From Rhinopomastus cyanomelas (lineage: Eukaryota; Chordata; Aves; Bucerotiformes; Rhinopomastidae): DNA of 64,000 nucleotides. Numbering within the stretch: the stretch's first letter is position 1; each line of letters opens with the position of its first letter. Positions 11,640 through 23,200 of this stretch are shown in pieces. The DNA is taken from the NCBI GenBank assembly GCA_013400115.1, contig VXBP01001845.1, positions 1,217,131-1,281,130 on the forward strand. Reading direction: 5' to 3'. The notes under the pieces are model-generated. The model made no database searches, had not been told where the DNA came from, and was given only the letters and a program-made list of their open reading frames with translations. A program made the position numbers and the translations under genes.

Positions 11640-14484
11640 CTATGGTCAGCGTTTTGGAGCCTGAGCTGGTCTTCAGTGGAGTGTTCTCCCTGGTTTTCTG
11701 GTTTTTGGGAGGCAGGCTGGGCTAAGGCCAGTGTGACGCCACTTGGGTTTTTGCAGGCATCTGACCCAACCCAGCATCACCAGTTCACCCATCTCCCAGC
11801 CTTGCTCTGGTTCATTCTTGGTGTACTCGGAAGATACTGAAGGTATAGCTCTTGTCCAGGCTACTTGTCTGGTAGACCTTGTGTACCTGTTCTCCCAACC
11901 CAGGCTACCATTCCTGTATGATCAGTGGGTGTCTGTGGTAGCACAGGCAGGCTGCAATGGCTCAGCAGGTACCTGTCTGCTGGTGTGATGCTGAGAACTG
12001 ACCTGGAGACCCTGTGCTGTGAGACAGGTCATGGTACTGGAGAGAGACTCTCCTCCCTTGGGTTGTGAAATATCCCCTCACCCCTTTCTCTGCTGACTGC
12101 TTGTGAATAAACTGCTTTAACCCCTTACATCAATATTTCATCTTTCTGTTTTTCCCTGTTTGGGCTTTAAAGACCAGGTGCCAGGGAGCTCTTAGGGGCC
12201 CTTTTGGCTCTCATCCCCTACTTGGAGGGATTGATTTTTCTGTAGGGCACAGCTGAAGAAGAAAAGCTCTTGGCCTGTGCTGGGTTGAGGCAATAGGCTG
12301 GAGACAGACAGGTGTGTTGGTCAAAGTTGGAATTAGAGGTAGAGCAAAGTCGAGAGCAGCAGAGCTGCTAAGGCTTTGTGTGTCAGCAGGTAATGGATGA
12401 TCATTAGGCACCAGAGGTGGGGCCAGGCAGGCTTGGCTGAGCAGGGATGTGGGTGAAGCCTGGGGGTGATTGCAGCACTGTCTGAGCAAGAGAATTAAAA
12501 TCTGCTGTATCTCCTGCCTGGAGAGATGGCAGCAAGGAACTGGTGATGATGGAGAGTAGAGGGAGGTGGGTCAGTTGCATCTGCGGGAGGGATGGAGGAG
12601 CATTAGTTCAGGAGGACGTCAGGGACGAGCCAAGTGTACGTTCAGTACTGGAATGAAACTCGGCCTTCACCATGCTTAGGGGAAGAGAAAGTCCTGGAGA
12701 AAATTTTCTGTGAAAAGCTGTGAAAGCACAATTCCTGCAGGTCTGGCAGTCTACTCCCTTCAGCAGCTGGGCCCAAGGAGTTGCTGTTAGGTGCTAGCAC
12801 CCAGAAAGAGAAGTTTGTGCCTGGGTGGGTGCTGTGAACTGAGCTGGAATGTGAGTGCTGGCTCTGCTGTGGTGCTGGGGCCACCTTCCTCTCCTTCTGC
12901 TCACAGGAGCAGGCCCAGCCCCAGCTCTCATGAGGGCAATGGGCTGTGCCCTGCAAGGATGCATCCCAAGTACAAGCAGGCTCTGAACCTGCCTGACCCA
13001 GCCCCAAAAAGCACCAGGAGAACCGACAGCGGCAGCCCAGCCTTGTCCTTGGGGAGAGCCTGAGGACAAATGACAACTGGAAAACAGAGCTGCCGACCAC
13101 TGGAGCCTGCTGCTGGCAGCAGTGGAAGCCAGTTCCTCCCAAGCTGCTTGCTGGCATGGTTCCAGGCACAGCCAGGCTCCCGTGTAGGTCACTGGTGTGC
13201 TTGCTGCCAGCTTTCCCCGTGTCCTTGTTGAAGGGGTGGAGGAGACACGTTAGCAGAGGAGTGCGGGACCGCGTCTGCTGGGGAATGCGTTCAGCCTTCT
13301 GCCCCATTGGCATTTCTGTTCCCTGTGGGTGCCTTTTGACAGCAGAACGGTTTGAGGGCCATGACAGCACCCCGCCTGAGCCCTGAGCTTTTGCCCCTCT
13401 CCCCTGTCCGAGGAAAGGAACAACCAGGAGGCCAAGCTCACACCTGCTGGAGAGCGGTTGCCTGCTGGTGTGCTGTGCAGCAGCCAGCTGGTGTCCAGGC
13501 TCCTTCAGGCTGGTGTCACACTGCTGACTTAGACGAATCACACCTGGTTCCCCCCACCTTGTTCTACTTGCAAGAAAGCCCTGTTTTACATATAATACAG
13601 TAACCAGGGCTTGACATAAATAGACAAATGTTACTGTCTGCAGTGGAATTGCACCTGCTGGCAGGAGCAATGAATGCAGCCCATTATGCACCGGAGTTGA
13701 TCATTTGTGCAATGATGTACAACTATGTTTCTTGCTGTGTTCTTGGTGCAAGTCTTTATCTCACCAACAGATGTGTCATCATCACCTTCACAGCCTGTCC
13801 TCGCCCTGGGAGCCACAGCAACTTCTGTTCCTGCAGCTGTGGCTGCCCCCCTCACAGAGGGATGGAGAAGACCGAGATGTCCCTGCTCTGCTGTGGGCCA
13901 TGCTATGGAGCCAGGCAGCTTCATCCCTGAGCTCTGAGACTGCAGTTTGTGGTCAGGAAGGTCCTGCGGTCCTGCTCACAGGCTGTGCAGGGCCCTGGAT
14001 GCAACAAGCATATGGCTCTTGTTTATGGACCTCAGCATAGAAAAAAAGGCATCAGACTCACCAGCCAAGCAGGTATGAGTGGTGGTGCTTCAGAGCAGAG
14101 GGACTGGCAAGACTGGCTTAGCTACAGACTGTTCATGTGGCATCATTCAGCACAATGCCATTTCTCCAATAATAATAAGCAGAGGGTGTCTTGGCGCTGG
14201 AGTCTGGGATGAACTTGGCTGAAATGGATCCAGCAGCTCTGAACTGCAGCATCTCCAGCTTATGCTGGTTGGGAGAGGTGCTGTGTGAGGAGAGGAATGA
14301 AAAAGATGAGCTTGAATCCCGTGGGAATGCCAAAATGTGCAGGATGCTGTATGTGCAGGTATTTCTGCTGGGCCAGCATCAAGGGGCAGGGAGGACACTG
14401 AGCTTAACAGCATCAGCATTAGAGCAGGAACAGGCAGACTGTGGGCTTTGCTTGCTGAGCTAAGTGAAAACACTTGCTCACTCC
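11640..14484. other. MAFK-TMEM184A tail-to-tail spacer
   Basis: No recognisable gene or repeat. A plus-strand AATAAA at 12106-12111 could be a rare distal end for MAFK or belong to another transcript. The stretch 12642-13691 is open for 349 codons on the minus strand (listed separately). Confidence 0.5.
12642..13691 (-). other. Unexplained 349-codon open frame (not called as a gene)
   Basis: The longest open frame in the window, antisense to MAFK and 1.2 kb beyond the last TMEM184A coding base. The product is rich in Ser, Gly, Gln and Cys, has no membrane segments clear enough to call, no signal peptide I trust and no family I recognise. Local GC content is high, which lengthens chance frames. 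It might lie in an extended TMEM184A 3' transcript, in an independent lncRNA, or be meaningless. Confidence 0.15.
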
Positions 14485-15856
14485 GTGTTAGAAATTGCTG
14501 TTTATTAGAAAAAAAATCATAGATAAAATAATTTCATGTTGCGATTTACATTTTGCAGCTTAAGAGCAGAATAAAAACCAGGCAGGCAGGAGCTGTGTGT
14601 AAATCAGCTCCAAGACTGACCCAGTAGTTTGTTTGCCACATGACTGCAAATCTGAGCCTATAGGCTTGCCTTCATCCTTTCACTGCCCAGTTACCATCCC
14701 AAAGCAATAGCCTGGACAGTGCCTGACTGAGTTCCCAGGCATCATCCAACTAACAAGGATAGAAATTGGACTATAAATAGGGGAAGAAATAATCAGAGGG
14801 GGCGTCTAACAAAAGGATGTTCTGTCTCCATCACTGATAATGGGATAAACCCTCTGTGCAGTATCTTCCCCCACCAGTGCTCCTACCCTGAGCAGCAGCA
14901 TCTTCCAGCATCCTTCCATCCCTGCCACCATCACCCATGTGGGCCCAGATCCTGCCTGTTTTTTCACAGGTTGTTCAAAACCCAGGGATGGTAAATAGTG
15001 AAAGGTTAGGGAAAACAGACAGTTCCCAGCAAGTGCATTCCTACTGCCACCAGTCACAGTCTGGTTCCCTAATAAAGACTGATAAAGAAGCTGGAATCCC
15101 TTTCAACTTCTGATCCATTCAGAGATAAGTTGGTTTGGACATAAACAAGTCCTTCTGTCACCAGCTGCTCTCAGAAATGCAGCTGCAAGACCTCGAGTTA
15201 GCCCTGAGTGAGGTCCCACCGCTGCTCCCAGGGGAGTTACTCAGACAGCTGCATCCCCATCTGGAGGGAGAAGAGGATGACTTGCTCTTCCTTCCTGGTA
15301 AAAGGTCTTCTGCACAACTCTAGGCTTTTCTGGGAGAAGGAGAGAGGAGAAGATGTAAAAATAAGGAATGACTTCTTTCAACTGTTACCGGGTTTTGAGG
15401 TGAAGTGAAGTCACCTTCCTGGGCTGCTTTTCTCCATGGGGCCCTTTGAGATTGTTTTTCTACTCAAATCTGGAGAAACTAGAGCAGAACTGTGCTGAGA
15501 AAAGCGTTTCTCTCAGGCCCCGGCACTGCTTGGAGGTAAGAGGAGGGTGAGGGCAGCGGGGCCCTTTCCCTGTCTGACATTAAGACACCTGCTGTGAGGC
15601 AGCAGATCCCTGAAGGGCTGCTTAGTCACAGGAGCAAAGACAGCCCAGTCTCTTAAGACCAGTAGAGCTGGGACAGCAGAAGCTGGCACTGTTTCGTTTA
15701 ACCTTCCCTGAGCTATTGCATCTTCCCTTCAAGAGACTGGCTTTTTGGGTAGTTCCTGGCTTCTCAGTACTCTGATCAGACCAGGTTGTCTCAGGCTTGA
15801 GACACCACCCCTCATTTGCATGGGTTTAAACCTCTCCAGCATCACTGTCCCAACAT
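14485..15856 (-). other. TMEM184A: TMEM184A 3' untranslated region (probable)
   Basis: From the stop at 15857-15859 the first canonical minus-strand polyadenylation signal is TTTATT (AATAAA on the minus strand) at 14501-14506. This gives about 1.35 kb of 3' UTR. No coding features or repeats are seen. Confidence 0.5.
14501..14506 (-). terminator. TMEM184A: TMEM184A polyadenylation signal (AATAAA)
   Basis: Minus-strand CTAATAAACAG is the first AATAAA after the stop codon, about 1.35 kb away, at the low-coordinate end of the inferred 3' UTR. Confidence 0.5.
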
Positions 15857-16107
15857 CTACAGCTCCTCGTCCGACAGGATCAGCACTCTTTTCTCAATGT
15901 TTTTGCTCTTTCTGCTGCTCAGTCCATCCGTCCTAGAGGCCATATGCCCGTTCTCCCCTGGTGCTTTGCGCTCTGCCTCCTGCGTCGACTGCTGGATGTA
16001 CTGCTGGTACGCGGGCGAGAAGTTGTGGATTGCGTCCTGCACAATGTCCTGAGGACTTATGGTCTCCTTCAGCCCGCTGGAGATGCTCTGCATCGGGGCA
16101 AGGTTTG
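15857..16107 (-). CDS. TMEM184A: TMEM184A coding exon 8 (residues 340-422, stop)
   Basis: Acceptor TTTTTCAG|CAAACC. Encodes the cytosolic tail with MQSISSGLKETISPQDIVQD, AIHNFSPAYQQYIQQST and the basic segment SRKSKNIEKRVLI, ending in SDEEL. Stop TAG at 15859-15857. Confidence 0.93.
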
Positions 16108-19100
16108 CTGAAAAACAGGGAGAGTGGGAGGGTGATGAGACCTCAGACAGTCAACGAGCCCAAGTGCTCCAAGACTGGAGTGACACCTCCCCTTACAAAT
16201 TCAACATCAGGGGCTCATCGTGGGCCATGCCAGCTTGTGGTGGCAAGTTCCAAGGAGAAGGAAGGCAACCCCAGCTTCATGTTCCAGAGAAGGTCCTCAC
16301 CAGCAGCATATCCTGTAATATCCATCCCCTAATTCTGACCATCCACGCCACGGTCTCTGTTCTTATCCCTTCACTCTGGCTCATGAGAGGAAAGGGAGAA
16401 GGAAATTCCCCTGGTGGTTTATAGCATCCTATTGGTTATGCTGTAAGGGGGCAGGGATGGGTCTCCTCTTTCTTTAGTCAATGATGAAAGAAGGAAGGAA
16501 GAAGAGGAGTTACCTGTTGAATTTTCTTTCTTCTCTCTGTACACCTGGCAGGTGAATGCATAGCGCAGGGCAATAGAAGCGAAGAACATCTCAATGCAGA
16601 TGATGAAGTTCTGGTAGCCAGCAGCCACTGTCCCAGCTCCCACCTCCTTCCCATCGATGATCTGAACTTCTGGAATCACCCCACATTTCTCCAGGATTGC
16701 CAGCAGTGTCCCTGTGCAGGGGAAGGAAGAGGGATCAGCTCTGGTCCTGTGTCCCTGGGTCAGGTGGGGCTATGGGAGGAGAAGCACTTAGGCATCCATG
16801 GTGGGACCCACCTTGCCAGAAGGACAGGAAGATGACTGCCTTGATGGTGATGAACTTGAGGACTGGCTTAAATGGACGCAGCAGGTCCATGGTGGCAAAG
16901 TAGAAGAGGAAGAGGGCATAGAGTGCCAGGCTGACAGAGAAGTTGTAGATGATGGTGATGTAGAGGTAACCACTTTGGACACTGTGAGGAAAGAGAGAGC
17001 TGCTGCCCTGGGCTGCGGGAAGCAAAGCCAGTGCAACCAGAAGTAGGGAAGGATGAAATAAGGAGGGAAGAAGTTTTGCCTTAGGCAGAGCATAGCCCAG
17101 TCAGGGAAGGTAAGGCAGGGGGTAAGGTGGGTTGCTCTCAGGTTTTCCTCTATTGGGGGGGCCTTTTTTATTAGGGTTCACAGGAGTTTTGTCTCTTTTT
17201 CATTTGGGGAGAGTGGATCTCCCATTCCCGCATTCTTTGGGCTCTTTTTGCTGTCACTACCCAGGGTGGGGAGGTGGGCAGGGCTGGCAGGATACCCTGT
17301 CTTGGAATGGAGCAGGGACCCTTCCTGTCCCCTTCACCCGACCCAGCATCCTCACTTGAAGTCCCCGTCGTGGTACTTCCCAAACGCCTGCAGAATGATG
17401 GTGACGATGGCCATGAGGGGTTTCACAATGCAGAACTGCAGTGTCGCCTACACAGAGGAGAGACATGTTGTGTCCCAGGCAGCACAGACATCCCACCACC
17501 CTTCCTGCAGTTTCTGACACACCCAGTCCCTCCACATGAGCCAACCCCTCTGCTCCTGGGGCCAGAGACACAGAGAGAACATTGGTCACATTGTGACCAA
17601 TGCTGCTGGGTGAAATAGGAACCAGCTGAAGTTCTGCAGACAGGAGGGAACAGACAGCTCCTGAAAGGCAGCAGAACCACTCCAAAGGGGAGGAACTGGG
17701 TGATTTGGGGACAGACTGGTGCCAAGATTCAGCCTGCAGCAGAGCCCTGGAGAGTTTGAGCCATCCAGGCTAACCTGGGACTGGACAGAGATGGCAATCT
17801 CAGCTCTGCAGTGGGAGGAGACCCTGACTCAGCAGTGAGTCACAGGCAAGGACAGGAGCCTGACGCCCTGCTGCTGGCCAGGTGCCTGCGAGCCGGGTGA
17901 GCTGCTCCTTTGGAGGAAAAAAACCCCTAAAAATAGCATCTCGGAAGAGCAGTGAGGCAGAGCCCTCCAGCAGGGCAGCGGGGAAGCGACCAGCCCTTGT
18001 CAGGGCAGCAGAACCGATTCACCCCATCACGTACCCACCTGCTTGCAGAAGCGCAGGAACCCAATGGAGTAGGACATGCCCTGAAGGCAGCAGGTCCCGT
18101 AGAAGCAGCTGGATCTGGAAGCAGAAGCCAAGGGGATGCCATTGGGGCTGCCGGGTTGGGGAGGCAGGTGGAGGACTCAGGCACTTATGGGATGCTGGGA
18201 CTTACGCAATGGGCTTCCCTCGGATCTCTGCCATGATGGTGCTCTCCCCTCCGAGGTACTCGAAGCACAGGCTCAGGAAGCTGTAAATCACGAAAGCTGG
18301 CAAGGGAAGGGCAGACATGATCAACAAGGCTGATGGACATCTGGGAAGGGCTGTTACATTTCACATTCTGTTCTGCTCAGGTCTTTTCTCATCCACCCCA
18401 GGACTGTATCAGGATTAGGGACACTGGTGGTGAGAGCTCAGCGAGGAGCAGCAGGTCCAATCCATCTGATTTCCAAGTGCAGTCACACACACCACACCAA
18501 CACACGCAGGGGCTGTTGCAGACACAGCAGTTTCTCTAGGCACACGCAGTCTATACCTGCATGTGGCAGCAGTCAGATGTCCCAGCAGTGCTCACGGAGC
18601 CAGGACCTCCCTGCACAGCCATACAAGCCCAAGCAGGAGTACAGTGGCCAGGGACCATCTGCTTGGAAGCACCTCAAAACTGCTAAAGGGCAGCACAGCC
18701 TGCTGGTGGCCAGCAAGAAGCAGATCCTGAGCCGTCGCTTGGATATCCCCATCACTTATTTTCCATATACTTCTGACCTGAAATAACACCCCTGCCCATG
18801 CCCTCTGTTCCCAGAAGGGAGCACAAAGGTAGAGAAGCAACCTCTACCCTCATGGGATTCTTCTGCAGCCCAACTCCCAGACGGCTTAGGTACATGTACC
18901 CTCATTTCAGAGAAGCTGCATTTCTAGCCCCAAAGGCAGCCAGAAAACCTCTTTCCACAGGAGCATGATACTAGGGTCCTTCTCAGCCTGGAAGCAGGTG
19001 TCACAAAGTCACCAGCTTGTGGCTGCCCACGGGACATCCTCTCCCTACTTGCTGATGGAGAATGAAAGGGAAAACATCCACGCAGTGGGAAGGAGAGTGG

Positions 19101-20276
19101 GAAGCAAAAGAGATGGAGATTTGCCACTTTGTGCAATCCAGGACACTCCAGAGACACGGGTCCATGAGATGGGAGCCCCGCTTTGCCATCAGCCTGCCTG
19201 CCAGGAGGGGCTGCGCTCACCTTCATAGCAGTCGCGCACTGAGTCAAAGTAGACGTAGTACTGGTGGCTGCCGAGGAGGAGAAGGCTGAGCCAGGAGTCA
19301 AAGGCATAGACGGGCACGATGAAGAGGATGCGGATGATGTAGCGCTGCTCCTTGGGGACGCTGTAATTCCTCAGGTGTGTGTAGATCTGCAAAGAGCCCA
19401 GTGTGTGGAGTTGCAGACAACACTGGTCAGGAGGGGAATCAGCAGTACCCCCAGCACACAGGGCTGCACTCATGGGGGTGACAGAACCACTGGTTTCCCG
19501 CCACAGAGCCATCATGGTGAATGGACATGTGAGATGGGCTCCATCCCAGTCCTCGGGCCAGTCCTTCCACAAAAACACATGGAAGCGGGGTCCCTTCCGA
19601 GGGGCTTGTGTGAGGAGCATGTTTGTCACTCTGCCAGCCACTGTGCCAGCCCTTATGCAGCCCCAACTCAGTGCTCAGAGGCACCAGCTTGCCCCAGGGC
19701 TGTCTTCAGCAGCACAGATGTGTGCAGCAACCCCAAACATGCCCACTGGTAGTTATGTTTCAAGGCAGCCAGTGCTATGGACCTCAAAGACACAGACCCT
19801 AGGGTTGCAGACAAGAAACCTCGCTGAGTGTCGTCTCTAGCAGTATTTATGTCCTTCAGTGTCTCCTGGCTTTAGCAGCTACTAGGGAGCACGTGGGCAA
19901 AGTCCACCCTCCTGGGATGCTAGCGTCAGGTTCGTGATAGCAGAGACAGCCTCTCCAGGCAGCACCAGGAAGAAATATTTAGCAAGAGCTGAGTGACTGG
20001 GGCAATCAATAGTTTTGCCCTTGCATCAACCCCTAGTTCTTCAGCCCATACCTGGTGGAAGGTGACGATGAGAGCCGACCACACAAAGATGCCGGAGATG
20101 ACCTGTGCCACCGTTGTGGTCAGAAAAAGCTGCTGGCTGTCCTGAGAGTGGTTGTGGGCAGCTGTGAGCAGGACAAGAGCTGGGGATGGGGGAGCTGAGG
20201 CCAGCCGGTCCATGGCAGTGGGCCCTGGTGTGCCAGGCCCCGTGGCAGAAGGCAGGGCACGTGTGGCATTACTCAT
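15857..20276 (-). CDS. TMEM184A: TMEM184A, seven-pass membrane protein (eight coding exons)
   Basis: Eight exons (20276-20052, 19386-19221, 18296-18206, 18114-18039, 17447-17356, 16981-16812, 16711-16514, 16107-15857) join in phase, each with GT-AG ends, to 422 residues; human TMEM184A is about 413. The protein belongs to the Solute_trans_a/TMEM184 family. Mammalian TMEM184A has been reported as a heparin-binding receptor of vascular cells and in exocrine vesicle traffic. Likely membrane segments: about 52-75, 91-113, 131-145, 187-208, 221-247, 256-280, 303-326. Family signatures: PKEQRYIIR (86-94), YAFDSWLSLLLL (102-113), YYVYFDSVRDCYE (118-130), FLSFWQG (268-274) and the C-terminal SISSG...SPQDIVQDAIHNFSPAYQ. 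The N-terminal 45 residues are divergent and Ala/Pro-rich. Sits tail to tail with MAFK and head toward PSMG3's 3' end, as in mammals. Confidence 0.95.
16514..16711 (-). CDS. TMEM184A: TMEM184A coding exon 7 (residues 274-340)
   Basis: Acceptor TGCACAG|GGACAC, donor CAACAG|GTAACT. Encodes the end of the sixth membrane segment, the loop ILEKCGVIPEVQIIDGKEVG, the seventh segment, and YAFTCQVYREKKENST. Confidence 0.94.
16812..16981 (-). CDS. TMEM184A: TMEM184A coding exon 6 (residues 217-274)
   Basis: Acceptor CTCACAG|TGTCCA, donor GGCAAG|GTGGGT. Encodes the fifth membrane segment, the loop MDLLRPFKPVLKF and most of the sixth segment up to FLSFWQG. Confidence 0.95.
17356..17447 (-). CDS. TMEM184A: TMEM184A coding exon 5 (residues 187-217)
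   Basis: Acceptor TGTGTAG|GCGACA, donor TTCAA|GTGAGG. Encodes the fourth membrane segment, ATLQFCIVKPLMAIVTIIL, and the loop FGKYHDGDF. Confidence 0.93.
17825..17842 (+). promoter_or_regulatory. Tandem NF-E2/ARE and AP-1 sites in a TMEM184A intron
   Basis: TGACTCAGCA at 17825-17834 is an NF-E2/ARE-type element of the kind bound by CNC-small Maf dimers. TGAGTCA at 17836-17842 is an AP-1 heptamer. Their centres are 11 bp apart, about one helical turn. They lie between TMEM184A coding exons 4 and 5, about 10 kb downstream of the MAFK stop. Confidence 0.45.
18039..18114 (-). CDS. TMEM184A: TMEM184A coding exon 4 (residues 161-186)
   Basis: Acceptor CTTCCAG|ATCCAG, donor AAGCAG|GTGGGT. Encodes the Cys-rich segment SSCFYGTCCLQGMSYSIGF and then LRFCKQ. 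Confidence 0.92.
18206..18296 (-). CDS. TMEM184A: TMEM184A coding exon 3 (residues 131-161)
   Basis: Acceptor TGCCAG|CTTTCG, donor ATTGC|GTAAGT. Encodes the third membrane segment AFVIYSFLSLCFEYL and the loop GGESTIMAEIRGKPI. Confidence 0.93.
19221..19386 (-). CDS. TMEM184A: TMEM184A coding exon 2 (residues 76-131)
   Basis: Acceptor TTTGCAG|ATCTAC, donor GAAG|GTGAGC, ends in phase 1. Encodes IYTHLRNYSVPKEQRYIIR, the second membrane segment and YYVYFDSVRDCYE, the best-conserved loop of the family. Confidence 0.95.
20052..20276 (-). CDS. TMEM184A: TMEM184A coding exon 1 (residues 1-75)
   Basis: On the minus strand the acceptor CTCCCTGCAG is followed at once by ATG, so the start codon is the first triplet of the exon and the 5' UTR must come from an upstream exon. 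The exon ends CACCAG|GTATGG. It carries the divergent N-terminus and the first membrane segment. A second in-frame Met is residue 22. Confidence 0.88.
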
Positions 20277-23200
20277 CTGCAGGGAGGAAGAAGCAAAGGG
20301 AGTGGCACAGGAAGGCAGGACCGAGGTAAACTGGTGAAGGTCCCAGCAGATTTCCCAGCCCGCACAATGCTGATAATCCTCCTGTGAGGTTTATCTCCTC
20401 CACAAGGTTTTTGCAGTGTCCCTCACCCATTCACCATGGATGGAGCTGCTTCCTCCAGAAGGAAAATGTAAACATCCTTCAAGAACAGACCCTCTTTTCT
20501 CTGAGGAGATGTATGCAGTCCCTGTGTCCCCCAAAAACAGACGATTCTCCTTCCCAGCCTCGCTCTTTCTTGTTTTCTCTGGTGTCACTAGCCTGCTTGA
20601 AAGGAAAAGACTTGCCTAATCTAGTACCTTGTGAGCTCACCCTTGTGGTTCAGGGCTCTTTTCCATCAGGAACTAGAGACTTAAGGGTTAAACTCTGCCT
20701 TCACCCATGATAATGAGGCCCTTACCAGCAGCCATCAGGCCTTTCATCCTTAGGAACCCAGAAAACACTGGGATTCCTGTGGTCCCCCCAGTTCAACTTC
20801 TTTCATCACACATGGCCTTCTAAGGGCAAACCCTGAGGCTGCCCAAGAAGCCAGAGCTTTAACATTTCCCAGGTTGTTTGGAAATTTTGGGGTCTTGGGG
20901 GTCCCAGTGCCAACCTGAAGGGCAGCCAGCGGTCCCTCCTGCACCTAAATGAAGCAGAAGGGAGCAAGGCTGCTATGCCAGGCAGAGCTGCTGTCTGCAG
21001 CAGATGCTGAAACACTCCAACATCTCCCCAGCAGGTCTGTCCTCCTCAGAGCTGATCGTCCCAAGGTGCTGAACACTGCAGATTCAGGGGCTGGCCAGGG
21101 CATCAGGGCATCGTCTACCCGAAGGCTCCAGACAGCAAAGACCAACCTAATAATACACCCTCTTATTTGTAGGGCAGCTTCATATCTCAAGGCCAAAAGA
21201 TGCATGAGCTGCCATGTTTGGCCTCTCCTCCTGCTAAGCTATGGAGAGCTACTTTTTCCCCAAGTAAGGTACCAGCAGTTTAAAATCAAAACAAGGCAGC
21301 AACCTGTGAGCAGAGCTCTAACAATATAGATACTCCTTGGTACATTGATAACAAACAAAGATTTTAGCTGCTGGGAAGCTACTGCCCACGGGTGAAACTG
21401 TAAGCACTAACCAGTGAGAGGCAGGAAAGTATCTGCCACAGATAAGAGTGGTAGGGAATGACCTCAGTCCAATTAAACACAGAAAACAAACCAAAGCAAG
21501 AGCTTGCCCTGCTGCTTCCTCTCCTGCCCTCTCCCCGAACCCCAGCATCAAAGGAGAGGAAACCCAGCTGGTGTCAGGTCAACAGCCCTAAAAATACCTT
21601 TCCCCTGCTCTGCTCCTCCTGGCAAGAGGTGCCTGTAAGTGGAGATGCTGGCAAGGTCCCAGGAGCTCACTCCGCTGTACCTGTGCCCATGAGCGGGGAA
21701 GCGGAGATGGAGGTGGCTGGAGGGAGAGCTGATACTATTACGGACACAGCAGCAAGCCGGGTTTTTCCTCCCTGCCACCATCCCACAGCCCTGCCCTGGC
21801 CATTAGGAAGAAGGATCCCGGAGAGAGACAGGGAGGTATCTGGTCTTTGAACAGATTGCAATGATGCCGGACCTGCCTTGTAAACATTAACAGGAGGACA
21901 GAGCTCACAGTGCAGGGAAAGAGGTGAAAACCCAGCTGTGCCCTATTCCCCGCCACTCCTCACTCCTTCTGGGCACTGCCCTGCTGCTGGCTGGGACCAC
22001 GTCGCCAGATTTGGCCTTGCTTTCCCTCTGCCAGGGCAGCATGATAGTGAAGAATGCAATTCAGCTCACTTCCCAGAACATGGCTGAGAGCTGAGCTCAT
22101 CTCTAGCCCCACTTATCCTGTTGTTGACTCAGCCCTGTGCCACAGATATTTGGCCCAGGACATCCCAACTCCTGTTAGCTTTCCCAGCCATCGTGGTACG
22201 AGCGCGGTGGCACCACCAGCCGGTCCTGGCAGCTCCCCTACACTGTCACACGGAGTGCGGCGGAGCAAGTCATTAGAAACAAAAGCCTCGGTGCCGCTTG
22301 GAGCCAGGACTCCCAGCTTCAGAGGTAATTAGATCCTGGCTCTGCAAGGTAGCTGGGCAATTCAATGCAGTTGGAGGGCCATTTGCTTCCAAAACAAAGG
22401 CGACCAGGAGACACAGAGAACAGCATGAGCTGCAGAACTCTGCTCCACGGTGGGACTGGACCAGTGGCTTTTTGCAGACAGCTGTACCTGCCATGCGGCT
22501 TCTATCTGTTGCACTCCCTCGCTGGGATATTAGTGATGCTGAGTGAGCACTGAGAAGAGCAGTGAAGCTGTGCTCAGGCCACCTGCAAACAGGGGTTTTC
22601 ACTTTCCCAGGGTTTCCCCCCATCCACAGGCTGCCAGAGCCCAGACTCCCAGCTCACATCTCTTCCAGTGTCCTGAAACACCCTGGAAAAATCCCCACCT
22701 CAGCAGCAGTCAGAAAGGAAAGGTGAGCACCCACAGCCCCCCACCAGTGACTCTGGGATGCTGGCTGTGCACCCTGGAAGTGGGGAAAGATTCCTAACCC
22801 CCATCCTGAGGAGGGGAGTGTCAAGGATCAGTTCCACAAGCACAATCATGCCTTTCTTCCTGACTGCTTTCAGACAAGTTACTTAAGCAAAATGCTTCTT
22901 CATACCAGTCCCTCACAGGAGGAACGACCTACAGCACAGAGCTATAAATTAAGGCAGGGCAGCACTGACCCCTCCTTAAAGCGCGTCCGGAGGACCGGCT
23001 GACGCACACACATGGCTCTCGCTGCTGCCTCTGCCCTCCCAGCAGCTCCCACAGGTGCTCAGCACTGATGGCTGGGGCCCCCTCTGCTCCCCAAAGTCAC
23101 CCTGCATGCCCTTAGGACCCCACTCACCCTGCGAGGCTCCTCCGGGAGCAGGTCTGGCTGCCATGCACCTGCCTCCATATCCCCTGCGCCCTCCTCCACC

